The notes beneath the pieces are model-generated. The model was not told the origin of the DNA, made no database searches, and saw only the letters and a list, made by a program, of their open reading frames with translations. The position numbers and the translations under genes were made by a program. 64,000 bases of DNA, from positions 22,454-86,453 of the forward strand of contig SXON01000246.1 of assembly GCA_005778355.1 (NCBI GenBank), in the 5' to 3' direction. This document shows, in pieces, positions 41,207 through 49,700 of this stretch (its first letter is position 1; every line of letters begins with the position of its first letter). This stretch comes from Pseudomonadota bacterium. Lineage in GTDB: Bacteria > Myxococcota_A > UBA796 > SXON01.

Positions 41207-41560
41207 ATGAGCGCGACCGCTGCCGACCTCGCCGCGAAGCTGCGCATGCGGCAGGCCACGGCACGCCAGCGTGACGCGGTCCTCACGGCGGGCCGGCTCG
41301 GCGGGGTCGATCAGGCTGCGGCCTTGCTCCGGGAGCGTTTCGGCGCCAGCCGCGTCGTCTTGATCGGGTCGCTCGCCCGAGAGGCGAGCGTCTCGGACAG
41401 CGATGTGGATCTCGTTGTTGTCGGCGTTCCGATGCGGGACCACACGAGCGCGGTGCTCGAACTGGAACGGCTCTTCGCTTGCCCGGTCGACTTGATCCAC
41501 CTCGAGTCGGCACACCCGGCCATGCGCGCCACCATTGAGCAAGAAGGGCGCGAGTTGTGA
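41207..41560 (+). CDS. MNT-type nucleotidyltransferase (MntA-like antitoxin)
   Basis: A 117-residue minimal nucleotidyltransferase. VLIGSLAREASVSDSDVDLVVV contains the GS motif followed after ten residues by DVD, the metal-binding pair of MntA-type enzymes. In characterised pairs MntA adds AMP groups to a tyrosine of the HEPN toxin and so neutralises it. ATG at 41207 (MSATAADLAAKL) is 7 bases behind TACGCT; the ORF-track start at 41141 has no support. It overlaps the HEPN gene as GTGA. The MNT gene precedes the HEPN gene here. Confidence 0.88.
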   Translation: MSATAADLAAKLRMRQATARQRDAVLTAGRLGGVDQAAALLRERFGASRVVLIGSLAREASVSDSDVDLVVVGVPMRDHTSAVLELERLFACPVDLIHLESAHPAMRATIEQEGREL

Positions 41561-42048
41561 GCACGGGCCTCGAACGACTGCGGGCACAGATCCTCGCGGA
41601 TCGCCAGAGCCTCGCGGTTCAGATTGCCGAGTTGGCGGAAGTCGAAAATTGTGTCGATCCCGGGCAAACCGCTCGCGCGGCCTGGGCGCTGCACCATGGG
41701 TACTCGGCCGTCGAGGCGATGCTGGAACGCGTGGCCCGAGCCATCGAGGGCGGCGCCCCGACCGGGCCCGAGTGGCACCGGGAGCTGCTCGACGCCGCGG
41801 CGCTCGAACTCGGCGGCCTGCGACCAGCGATCTTGTCGCGACCCACCGTCGGGCACCTCCATCACCTCCGTGCATTCCGTCACTTCGCTCGCCACGGCTA
41901 TGGCTCCGCGTTCGACCCGGTGCTCGTCCAACAATGCGCGGCGCACCTTCACGACTGCGCGGCGGAACTCGCCGCCGACCTCGACCGCTTCGACGCGTTC
42001 CTCGCCGAGGTCATCCGGCGGGCGTCCACCACGTCGAACTCCGCTTGA
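41557..42048 (+). CDS. HEPN-domain RNase toxin (HepT-like)
   Basis: A 163-residue all-helical protein. The key motif is RHFARHGY, exactly the R-x4-H-x-Y pattern of HepT RNases, in which Arg and His form the active site and Tyr is the target for AMP addition by MntA. It is preceded by the usual HHLRAF helix. GTG start overlaps the MNT gene stop. It is slightly longer than typical HepT proteins of about 140 residues. Together with the MNT protein it forms a toxin-antitoxin pair. Confidence 0.87.
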   Translation: MSTGLERLRAQILADRQSLAVQIAELAEVENCVDPGQTARAAWALHHGYSAVEAMLERVARAIEGGAPTGPEWHRELLDAAALELGGLRPAILSRPTVGHLHHLRAFRHFARHGYGSAFDPVLVQQCAAHLHDCAAELAADLDRFDAFLAEVIRRASTTSNSA

Positions 42049-42458
42049 CCACCGGGAGCTGCCTCTGCGGCGCGGTTCGCTACGAGGCGAGCGGGCCGCT
42101 CACGCCTGTCACTTACTGCCACTGCTCGATGTGTCGACGCTGGCACGGCCACGTGGGCGCCTACACCGCCGTCGACCGCGAGGCGTTCCGGCTGGTGGAA
42201 GACCGTGGCCTGCGCTGGTACGCCTCCTCGCCCGCGGTGCGGCGTGGCTTCTGCGGCGAGTGTGGATCCAGCGTGCTCTTCGACGAGGAGGGGCTGTCGA
42301 AGATGTGCATCACCGCGGGGACGCTCGACTCGCCGACCGGCACGCGCGAGGGGGCCCACATCTACGCCGCGAGCAAGGGCGACTACTACGAGATTCACGG
42401 GCCGCTCCCGGCCTACGACGAGTTCCCGCGGCCGGTGGCGAAACCCGGGACGAGCTGA
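42045..42458 (+). CDS. GFA (glutathione-dependent formaldehyde-activating)/CENP-V family protein
   Basis: A 137-residue zinc protein of the GFA/CENP-V fold. Seven to eight cysteines stand in the family positions: GSCLCGAVRYEA, TYCHCSMCRRWHG and GFCGECGSSVLFDEE. Members are usually annotated as glutathione-dependent formaldehyde-activating enzymes or carbon-sulfur lyases, though most are untested. Start is TTG at 42045, giving a TTGA overlap with the HEPN stop; this start begins right before the conserved GSCLCG. The coupling to a toxin-antitoxin pair is unusual. Confidence 0.85.
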   Translation: MTTGSCLCGAVRYEASGPLTPVTYCHCSMCRRWHGHVGAYTAVDREAFRLVEDRGLRWYASSPAVRRGFCGECGSSVLFDEEGLSKMCITAGTLDSPTGTREGAHIYAASKGDYYEIHGPLPAYDEFPRPVAKPGTS

Positions 42459-42466
42459 GCGGCGCC

Positions 42467-43726
42467 TCACGCCGCCACCACCTTCTTCGCAAAGGCCTTA
42501 GACCAGTCGATGCGCCCAGTGAGCTGCATCAGGGCGAAGAGCGTGACGATCCCGAGCACGGTGATGGTGAGCCCGGTGAAGCCGTCGAAGAAGTGCGCCG
42601 TCGCGAAGCCAACCTGGTAGAGCAGCTGCGCGAGACCGGCCTCCACGAAGGCGAAGCGCGCGCCCACCACCAGCCGCAGATAGCTCACCACCAGGAGCAC
42701 GCTCACCCCGGCGCTCACACCGAAGGCCCACTCGATGGGGAGATGATCGGCGCTGTAGGCGAACAACAAGTTGAAGGCGAAGAAGGCCGCCGCGATGAAC
42801 AGGTAGTTGATGGGGTGTACCTGCTGCTCGCGCAAAAGCCCGAGCACGTAGATCCACAGGAAGAACAAGCCGAGCGACAGGGGCGCCGACACCGCCAGCT
42901 CGGTGGCCAGTTCCCCCGGCTGGATGCGGGTGGGCATGATCATGCCGGCGCCGAAGCCCGTCACCACCGAGGCGAAGTCCCAGCGCAGGTCCCAGCCCTG
43001 CCCATTGTCGTTTTTCGCGGTGGGTGACAAGCCGGGCACGGGGAAGTCGATGCGGTCGAAGTCGGTGACCATCGCCAACTGGAAGTCCTTCACCTGCGCC
43101 ACGCCCTGCGAGGGCTGGTACTGCCAGCTGTCGGCGCCGCGGCTCCGGTACGACACGCCGAGGGTGACGGTCTGGCCCGGCTCGATCCACACCGCGGTGC
43201 TCACCGCACCGGCCTGGGGGACGGCGCTCACCTCGGCGCCATCCACCACGAAGCGGAAGTCGTCGTACATCGCGTTCTCGTCGGGAAAGCGAAAGGTCAC
43301 GTCCAGCGCGCGACGCACGGTGTCGTCGCTGGTGACCGTCCAGGTGCCGCCGAAGTCCACGTCGTAGAGCGGGAACCAGAAGAGGCCCCGGCGACGCTCG
43401 TCGAGGTGGAGCTTCACGTCGGCGCGGGTCGAGGCGGGCGCGAGCGCCCGGGTGCGCGTCTCCATGCGCCGGTCGTAGCGGGTGGTGATCACCGTGCCGT
43501 TGGCGTCGGTCACGTCGCGCTTCTCCACCACCTCTTCCTCCCAGCGCAGCTGAAACTCCGGGGCGCGCTGCACCTGGGCGTTGCCCCAGAGGGCGCCCAC
43601 CTCCTGGCGGATGCTCCAGCGCGCGCTGTTGCTGCGGGAGTCGGTCACGCCGGCGAGCACGAACCAGCTCACGGCGGTGAGGATGAATACGAAGACGATG
43701 CCGACGGCTCTGAGGATGAGATTCAA
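42467..43726 (-). CDS. CreD-like inner membrane protein
   Basis: A 419-residue membrane protein: an N-terminal helix (VGIVFVFILTAVSWFVLAGV), a periplasmic domain of about 220 residues, then six hydrophobic segments at the C-terminus. The HPINYLFIAAAFFAFNLLF segment matches the HPxxYLLVGLAL pattern of CreD. CreD belongs to CreBC-type envelope-stress regulons in enterics; here there is no adjacent two-component system. TTG start with GGAG six bases upstream. A TAGGGT hexamer 20 bases further up is a weak -10 candidate. Convergent with the GFA gene. Confidence 0.8.
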   Translation of the reverse strand: MNLILRAVGIVFVFILTAVSWFVLAGVTDSRSNSARWSIRQEVGALWGNAQVQRAPEFQLRWEEEVVEKRDVTDANGTVITTRYDRRMETRTRALAPASTRADVKLHLDERRRGLFWFPLYDVDFGGTWTVTSDDTVRRALDVTFRFPDENAMYDDFRFVVDGAEVSAVPQAGAVSTAVWIEPGQTVTLGVSYRSRGADSWQYQPSQGVAQVKDFQLAMVTDFDRIDFPVPGLSPTAKNDNGQGWDLRWDFASVVTGFGAGMIMPTRIQPGELATELAVSAPLSLGLFFLWIYVLGLLREQQVHPINYLFIAAAFFAFNLLFAYSADHLPIEWAFGVSAGVSVLLVVSYLRLVVGARFAFVEAGLAQLLYQVGFATAHFFDGFTGLTITVLGIVTLFALMQLTGRIDWSKAFAKKVVAA

Positions 43727-43850
43727 GGGTTCTCCACGGACAGGAGCACCCTAGGCCGGCGGTGTGCGCGAGCCCGACCACGCCCGTGCCGGCCCCCGGG
43801 ACGAACGGTGCAAGGACGGTGCAGGGGTCAACCGCGTTACAGCCGCGCGC

Positions 43851-44519
43851 ATGGTCCCGAACCTAAAACTCCCCGCGCCGGTCTCCCTGGTCTACGCGGC
43901 CGCCACGCCGCCGTTGCTCGTGAAGGGTCGCTGCGTGTCCCAGGCGGGCAATGAGCTCACCCTCGACGTGCCGGAGGGCACCGATCTCCCCGCCGGTCAC
44001 TCGGTGATCGTCGACTTCTCCGCCGAGGCGGGGGTGTCGCGGGTGATCGCCACGGTGGGCCTGAGCGAGGGCACGCGCCTCCTGGTGAAGGTCACCCGGG
44101 TACCCACCCCCGAGAAGCGCGAGTATCCCCGCATGAACGGCGGGATCACGCTGAAGTACTTCGTCATCTCGGGCAACAACCCCGACGCGGTCGACGCCTG
44201 GCTCAAGGGCGGCAACGCCACGGGCAAGCTCTACGAGCCCGACCCCTTCATGAACTTCAGTGTCACCGGGCTCGCCTTCGACGACCTCGACACCTGCAGC
44301 GACGGCGACACCCTCGCCTTCACGCTCAACGTCCCCGGCGTGTCGCACACCTGGCGTGGCGCCGCCCGCGTGGTGCGCATCTGGAAAATCCCCATCGACG
44401 AGCGCGACGAGAGCATTCCTGCCACTCACCGCATCGCGGTCCACTTCAGCGTCTTGCCCGAAGACGCCGCGGAAGCGCTCCGCGTGCACACCCAGCGCAT
44501 CCAGGAGGCTTGGCTTTGA
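43851..44519 (+). CDS. PilZ-domain c-di-GMP-binding protein
   Basis: A 222-residue YcgR-like protein. The N-terminal 85 residues are beta-rich (YcgR-N-like). REYPRMNG (RxxxR) and NFSVTGLAF (NxSxxG) are the two c-di-GMP-binding motifs of PilZ, both intact. It probably changes conformation on binding cyclic di-GMP and controls a motility or envelope process. ATG at 43851 lies after a 124-base divergent gap. Its stop overlaps the rhodanese start. The next two genes suggest the target is envelope-related, but this is inference. Confidence 0.87.
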   Translation: MVPNLKLPAPVSLVYAAATPPLLVKGRCVSQAGNELTLDVPEGTDLPAGHSVIVDFSAEAGVSRVIATVGLSEGTRLLVKVTRVPTPEKREYPRMNGGITLKYFVISGNNPDAVDAWLKGGNATGKLYEPDPFMNFSVTGLAFDDLDTCSDGDTLAFTLNVPGVSHTWRGAARVVRIWKIPIDERDESIPATHRIAVHFSVLPEDAAEALRVHTQRIQEAWL

Positions 44520-45190
44520 TCCGCGATCGTCTCAAGGCAGCTGTCAAGAAAGTCGCCATCAAGGCCTTTGGCATGGAGTGGGAGGCGGAGAACATCCCCG
44601 AGAACGAGTCGCTCAAGAAGCGCGCCGCCCCGGCCTCCATCGATCCCAACGTGATCCCTAAGGTGGTGGATGGCTCGGGCGACACCCCCGGCCCGAAGCA
44701 CTTCGAGAAGATCGGCCGCACCTGGCTGGCCTCCCAGGTGATCAGCAATGTGTCGCCCTACATCATCGACATCCGTCATCCCAAGGAGTGCGCTGCTGGC
44801 ACGCTCCCCGGCGCAGTCGCGTTGCCCGGCGACCAGGTGAAGTCGCGACTCGAACTGCTCCCCGGCAAGGACATCCGCGTCACGGTGTACGACCAGACCG
44901 GCAGCGCCGAGTCCGACCAGCTCGCCACCTGGCTGCGCGAGCAGGGCTGGGGTCTCGCCCGCATGTTGCAGGGTGGCTACGCCGAGTGGCTCGAGCACGG
45001 CGAGCCCATCACCACGCCACAGCCCCCCGAAGGTGCCAAGTACCACCTTGGTAATCCCGTGGAGATCAAGAAGGTTGGCCGCGGCTACGTGCAGGCGGTG
45101 GCCCTCGACGGCGGCAAGGCCGTCTACACCGTGCTGATCGAAGACGGCACGGTGAAGGCGGGGGTGAAGGAGAAGGAGCTTGCTGGGTAG
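44516..45190 (+). CDS. Rhodanese-like protein lacking the catalytic cysteine
   Basis: A protein of about 224 residues. The C-terminal half is a rhodanese domain (YIIDIRHPKECAAGTLPGAV, and MLQGGYAEWLEHGEPI). The active-site loop, normally C-x-x-G-x-R/S, reads VYDQTGSAESD, with Asp in place of Cys. It therefore should not transfer sulfur and may be a binding module. Start is TTG 44516 with TTGA overlap of the PilZ stop; TTG 44510 is an alternative. Residues 1-50 are basic and helical. Downstream overlap of 11 bases with the transglycosylase gene shows a three-gene operon. Confidence 0.82.
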   Translation: MIRDRLKAAVKKVAIKAFGMEWEAENIPENESLKKRAAPASIDPNVIPKVVDGSGDTPGPKHFEKIGRTWLASQVISNVSPYIIDIRHPKECAAGTLPGAVALPGDQVKSRLELLPGKDIRVTVYDQTGSAESDQLATWLREQGWGLARMLQGGYAEWLEHGEPITTPQPPEGAKYHLGNPVEIKKVGRGYVQAVALDGGKAVYTVLIEDGTVKAGVKEKELAG

Positions 45191-47636
45191 TTTGCTGGTG
45201 CTCGGGCTCGCCCTTGCGAGCCCCGGAACCGTGCTCCCCGTGGCGCCCACCAGCGCCCCCGGCCGCGTGGCGCCCACCCCGGCCGACCCCCTGGCCGCCG
45301 CTATCGAGGCCCGCAACCAGGGCGATCTCGCGCGCGCGATCTGGAACTACGAGAGCTGGCTGGCGAGAAAGAACACCAGCGGCCGCCTACGCGCTGCCGT
45401 GCAGCTCGCGCTCGGCCTCGCCTACCTCGACAACGGCGACCCCAACCTCGCCAGCGCGCTGTTCTCGAGGGTGCGCGCCTCGGGCACGCCGGTGGCCCCC
45501 TGGGGCGCCTGGTACGAGGCCCTGGCCGACCACGAACGAGGCCGACACAGCGTGGCCGCCAGCGAGTGTGGCGCGTACCGGAAGAACTGGCCCGAGGGCC
45601 CGCACGCCGACGAGTGCCTCGTGCTCATGGGCGACGCCCACGTGGCCGCCGGCAACCGGGGGCCGGCGGTGGCCGCCTACCAGCAGTACATCGCCGCGCA
45701 TCCCGACAGCCCGCGCGAGGAGAGCCTCCGCCTCGGCATCGCGCTGGCGGTGTCGAACACCGACCCCGCGCAGGGCATCCCCATGCTGCAATCGCTGGTG
45801 CTCGACCACGCCTACCACTCCACCGGCGACAGCGCGCGCGCCCGGCTCGACGAGCTCGCCAAGGAGGGCTTCGACACCGCGCTGCCGAGCGACGGCATCA
45901 CCGCCTGTCGCCTCGCCGCCGAGCGCAAACGTTGCGGCTACGAGCGCGAGGCGTGGGCGATGTTCCAGGAGCTCACCCAGCGTGCCGCCACCGACCCCAC
46001 CGTGGCGCAGTGGATCGACAGCCACGACGACCAGTTCAAGTGGGGCACCAAGCAATACATCGCCGTCGCGGCCACCCTGGCCGAGCAGTACGCGAAGCGG
46101 CCCGACGCCGAGATCGCCTGGCAACGTTACCGGGCCCTGGCCAAGGGCGGCGACTGGAAGGGCGCGGCGCAGCAGCTCGTGGATGGCGCCAAGGCGCACC
46201 CCGGCAGCCGGTTCCGCTCCGCCAGGGAGGAGCTTGCCCGGGCGCAGTTGCTCGCCGGCGACTACGCCAACGCCCGCGACGGGTGGACATCCATCGGCAA
46301 GTCCGGTGGGGCGCTCGGCAAGGAGGCCCGCTGGCTGGGGGCGTTCAGTGCCTACCGGCTGGGTGACTACCCCGACGCCCTCAAGCGACTGGAGGCGATC
46401 GACGACGGCGACGACTGGACGAGCGACGCGGCTCGCTTCTTCCGCGTGCGCACCCTACAGAAGCTCGGGGAAACGGAGAAAGCGAAGGCCGCAGGCGACA
46501 AGATCGTCGAGGAGAATCCCTGGTCCTGGTACGCGGCGCTCCTGCGCGGCGACGTCGCTGGTGAAACTGTCACACGTCGCGCGGGACGCTGGCCAGGGCC
46601 CGTGTTGTCACCCGCCGATGCCCTGCCCCGCGTCACCCACGCCCTGCCGCCGGTGGCGTCGCCCACGGGCGGTGATCGTCCGCTTGTCAGCTCTGTCGCG
46701 TACTCTCCGAGTCCGGTGGCCGCACGCGACTGGAACCCAGGTCGGTCCTGGGACGAGCGCCCCGAGGCCTACGCCTCGAGCTTCCTCTTCGACCCTGCCG
46801 AGGGGGCGCGGCTGCTCGACGACCTGCAAGCCAAACACCCGGACCTCTTCCCCGACGCCCAGGCCGCGGCCGACCTCGCCCGCGCCGGCGCCTTCGACCT
46901 CGCCGCGCCGCTGGTGGCGCGCATGTACGACGCCATCGACCCCAACGTGGGGGGCACGGCCCACCCGGAGGTCGCCCTCGACGTGGGCGACTGGCGACAG
47001 GTGTTCCTACTGGTGCGCGACCACTACCACGTGGCGCGGTTCTCCTGGGGCACCCACAAGATCGCCGCCACACCCGACCAGAAGGTGGCCGCGTGGCGAC
47101 TGACTTACCCCACCGCCGAGGCCGACCCGCTCTGGCGGCATGGCGAGCGCTACAACGTAGACCCCCTGCTGGCGCTCGGCCTGATGCGCCAGGAGAGCGT
47201 GTACCGGCAGTGGGCGCTCTCCCCGGTGGGCGCCATCGGGCTCATGCAGGTGATGCCTCGCACCGGGGCGCGCATCGCCGCGCGAATGGGCGACCCCACC
47301 TACTCGCCGGAAGTATTGGAGGACCCCTCCACGAATGTCCGCTACGGCATGTGGTACCTCGGGCAACTCCTCGATCGCTTCGGCGGCGCCTGGCCGCTCG
47401 CGGTGGCGAGCTACAACGGCGGCCCCCACAACGTGTCGGCCTGGCTGCGCCCCTGGGGCGACCAGATTCCGCTGGAAGACTTCGTAGAACACATCCCCTA
47501 CCCGGAGACCCGCGACTACGTGAAGAAGGTTGGCGGGTACTACGTGTCCTACGTGGCCTTGTATGGCGAGCCGGAGGACCTCGTGGTGGTGCCACCCAGG
47601 GTGACTCGGGACGATCCGACGACGGTGGATTTCTAG
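45180..47636 (+). CDS. Soluble lytic murein transglycosylase (Slt-type, GH23)
   Basis: An 818-residue exported protein with a hydrophobic signal (LLVLGLALASPGTV). Residues 40-450 form TPR-like helical repeats (ALGLAYLDNGDPNLASALFS). The C-terminal 180 residues are the GH23 domain: LGLMRQESVYRQWALSPVGAIG with the catalytic Glu, LMQVMPRTG, and VASYNGGPHNVSAW. It cleaves the glycan strand of peptidoglycan with anhydro-muropeptide formation. Longer than E. coli Slt70 by about 170 residues, mostly in the repeats. TTG starts at 45180 or 45192 are possible. Third gene of the PilZ/rhodanese operon. Confidence 0.9.
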   Translation: MLGSLLVLGLALASPGTVLPVAPTSAPGRVAPTPADPLAAAIEARNQGDLARAIWNYESWLARKNTSGRLRAAVQLALGLAYLDNGDPNLASALFSRVRASGTPVAPWGAWYEALADHERGRHSVAASECGAYRKNWPEGPHADECLVLMGDAHVAAGNRGPAVAAYQQYIAAHPDSPREESLRLGIALAVSNTDPAQGIPMLQSLVLDHAYHSTGDSARARLDELAKEGFDTALPSDGITACRLAAERKRCGYEREAWAMFQELTQRAATDPTVAQWIDSHDDQFKWGTKQYIAVAATLAEQYAKRPDAEIAWQRYRALAKGGDWKGAAQQLVDGAKAHPGSRFRSAREELARAQLLAGDYANARDGWTSIGKSGGALGKEARWLGAFSAYRLGDYPDALKRLEAIDDGDDWTSDAARFFRVRTLQKLGETEKAKAAGDKIVEENPWSWYAALLRGDVAGETVTRRAGRWPGPVLSPADALPRVTHALPPVASPTGGDRPLVSSVAYSPSPVAARDWNPGRSWDERPEAYASSFLFDPAEGARLLDDLQAKHPDLFPDAQAAADLARAGAFDLAAPLVARMYDAIDPNVGGTAHPEVALDVGDWRQVFLLVRDHYHVARFSWGTHKIAATPDQKVAAWRLTYPTAEADPLWRHGERYNVDPLLALGLMRQESVYRQWALSPVGAIGLMQVMPRTGARIAARMGDPTYSPEVLEDPSTNVRYGMWYLGQLLDRFGGAWPLAVASYNGGPHNVSAWLRPWGDQIPLEDFVEHIPYPETRDYVKKVGGYYVSYVALYGEPEDLVVVPPRVTRDDPTTVDF

Positions 47637-47652
47637 GAGCGTCCGGCGCTTC

Positions 47653-49206
47653 TCACAGCCCCACCAGGTGTACTGTCCGCCCGTCTACCTGGCGCGTCTC
47701 CTGCCAGAGTTTCTCGTCCCAGGCGCGCCCGGCGCGCTGATCGACGACCAGGAGCCAGCCCTCGCGCATGCCGAGAGCCTGGAGGTAGCGGCTGAGCTGG
47801 ACCACGCCCTTGTCCTTGACCGTGTCGAGCCGATCACGGGCGCGCACCCGCTTGACCTCGGTGACGAAGCGCTCCCCGGCGTAGTGGGTGACGATGTCGA
47901 CCGCCCCGCGGCCGGCCGCAAATTCGCGGTACACCTGGCCGCCGCCGTTGACCACGCGCTGCAGGAACGCCATGAACGTGAGGTGCGCCACGGCCTCCGG
48001 GTAAAGCGGCAGGTGCTCGGTGATGGCGTCGGCGTTCTCTCGCCAGTAGTCCCGGAACGCCCCGACCAGGGCAGGGAAGTCGAGGCGCCCGTCGGGGGTC
48101 GACCATGGCCACCACGGCGCGGGCGTGTTCCGCTGGCGACTGTAGGACAGCTCCCGGGCCAGCACCTCGCGGTACAGCCGGTTCGCGGTCTCGGCGCCAC
48201 CGCTCCCGAGGGCCACGAGCCCCAGGTCGACCACGTAGCGGAAGTCATCGTGGGCGTAGTCCACCTCCTCGTCGCCGAGCAGCACCGCCTGCACCACCCG
48301 CGCCACCCGAGGCTCTTTCAGCCGCTCGGCCAGCGCGTCGAGGTGGGTGGTGCGCGAGAGCACCAGGCGTTCTTTCGCCTCGTCGACGTGCGCGGCGGTC
48401 ACCGCGACCGAGCGATCCGGGCAAAGCTCATCCATGCAACACAAGGCCAGGGCGTTCACCAGGAAGGGCTGCCCCGCAGTCCACTCGAAGATCCGCGCCG
48501 ATGCACCCGGCGTGAACACCTGCCCGGTGTCCGCCGTGTGTTGCGAAACCAGCTCCACCACCTCCTCGGCGGTGAAGTTGCGCATGGTGATCGACGCCGC
48601 CTTGATGTTGAAGGGGCTGCCGGGGTTCACCGGCACACCGTCCTTTGACTCTGTCAGGTAGTCGCGCAGGTCGCGCATCCCGATGAGTCCGACCGAGGCG
48701 GGGAAACGCTCGGGACGCTGGTTGAAGCCCGCGCGGAGCTGCCGAAACAGGTTCACCAGCGCCGGGCCGCTCACCGTGTCGGCCTCGTCGAGCAAAAGCA
48801 CGACATGTCGGGGAGCCACCGCCGCGCACCACGAGGACAGCCACGCGCCGAGGCGTCGCCCCACCGCCACCTCGTCGACCGAGGTGGGCGAAGGCGGCCT
48901 CTGGGCCAAGGGCAAGACGGCCGCGTCCTCGTGGATAGACCACAGCCACCTCGGCTCGGCCTCCTCCACGGCCTCCGCCCCCTGGCTCGTCTCCAGAGTG
49001 GCGTGGATCGCCACGTGCCCGTCGGCCCTGAGCTGCACGGCCAGCGCGCGCATCGCCGTGGTCTTCCCCACCTGTCGCGCCGCGTGCAGCACGAAGTACT
49101 GCTTGCGCTCCACCAGGTGGAGCACGTCAGGCAGGCGCCGCGACGGCGACAGCATGTAGTGATCGCGCGGGTCGCAGGGGCCGGTGGTGTTGAAGAAGCG
49201 GGGCAT
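47653..49206 (-). CDS. AAA ATPase with C-terminal PD-(D/E)xK nuclease-like domain
   Basis: A 517-residue protein beginning MPRFFNTTGPCDPRDHYML. The P-loop is HAARQVGKTT and Walker B is VVLLLDEADT. GLIGMRDLRDYL and FTAEEVVELV are typical of AAA_14/AAA-ATPase_like proteins. The C-terminal 130 residues contain RGAVDIVTHYAGERFVTEVKRVR, a D-x(n)-ExK pattern of PD-(D/E)xK nucleases (PDDEXK_9-like). Such proteins are often linked to defence or mobile genes, but roles are mostly unknown. TAGACT lies 8 bases before the ATG. Divergent from an orphan MNT gene with 86 bases between. Confidence 0.85.
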   Translation of the reverse strand: MPRFFNTTGPCDPRDHYMLSPSRRLPDVLHLVERKQYFVLHAARQVGKTTAMRALAVQLRADGHVAIHATLETSQGAEAVEEAEPRWLWSIHEDAAVLPLAQRPPSPTSVDEVAVGRRLGAWLSSWCAAVAPRHVVLLLDEADTVSGPALVNLFRQLRAGFNQRPERFPASVGLIGMRDLRDYLTESKDGVPVNPGSPFNIKAASITMRNFTAEEVVELVSQHTADTGQVFTPGASARIFEWTAGQPFLVNALALCCMDELCPDRSVAVTAAHVDEAKERLVLSRTTHLDALAERLKEPRVARVVQAVLLGDEEVDYAHDDFRYVVDLGLVALGSGGAETANRLYREVLARELSYSRQRNTPAPWWPWSTPDGRLDFPALVGAFRDYWRENADAITEHLPLYPEAVAHLTFMAFLQRVVNGGGQVYREFAAGRGAVDIVTHYAGERFVTEVKRVRARDRLDTVKDKGVVQLSRYLQALGMREGWLLVVDQRAGRAWDEKLWQETRQVDGRTVHLVGL

Positions 49207-49292
49207 CCACCGCGAGTCTATCGCGGGAGGGGGCGGGGCAGCGGGCGTGAGCTCCGTGGCCGCGTCGCCACGCCGGGCTTACCCTGTACAAG

Positions 49293-49658
49293 GTGCCGAC
49301 CACCACCGACATCGCCGCCTACGCCGACGCCTGGCGATCCCGCGCGTCGCGCGAGGCTGAGCGGCAGTCGCTCCAGGTCGATGACGACACCGCTCGGGCC
49401 CGAGCCGCAGTGGCCTCGTTGCGCGATCAATTCGCCTTCGACGCCGCGTGGCTGTTCGGCTCGCGCGCCGCAGGCCGCTCGCACGAGGCCTCCGACTGGG
49501 ACATCGCGGTTCGGGGCCTTCCGCTGCGCGACTGGTTCTCGGCGCTGGAGCGCCTCGAGCAGGAATTCGGCGTCGAGAAGGTCGATCTCGTGCGGACCGA
49601 GGAAGCCGGCATCGGGCTGAGGATGGCCATCGAGCGCGGGGTGGTGCTCGATGGGTAG
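49293..49658 (+). CDS. Orphan MNT-type nucleotidyltransferase
   Basis: A 121-residue protein. WLFGSRAAGRSHEASDWDIAV contains GS followed after ten residues by DWD, the nucleotidyltransferase metal site. No HEPN-like gene follows: the next gene lies on the opposite strand. It is longer at the N-terminus than the MNT protein at 41.2 kb (a helical segment ARARAAVASLRDQ) and not closely similar. GTG start at 49293 is 7 bases behind TACCCT. Probably an antitoxin relic, or part of a system with the divergent ATPase-nuclease. Confidence 0.82.
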   Translation: MPTTTDIAAYADAWRSRASREAERQSLQVDDDTARARAAVASLRDQFAFDAAWLFGSRAAGRSHEASDWDIAVRGLPLRDWFSALERLEQEFGVEKVDLVRTEEAGIGLRMAIERGVVLDG

Positions 49659-49700
49659 GCCAGTCGATCCCACGCCGGCGATGATGATCGCGACGCGAGC

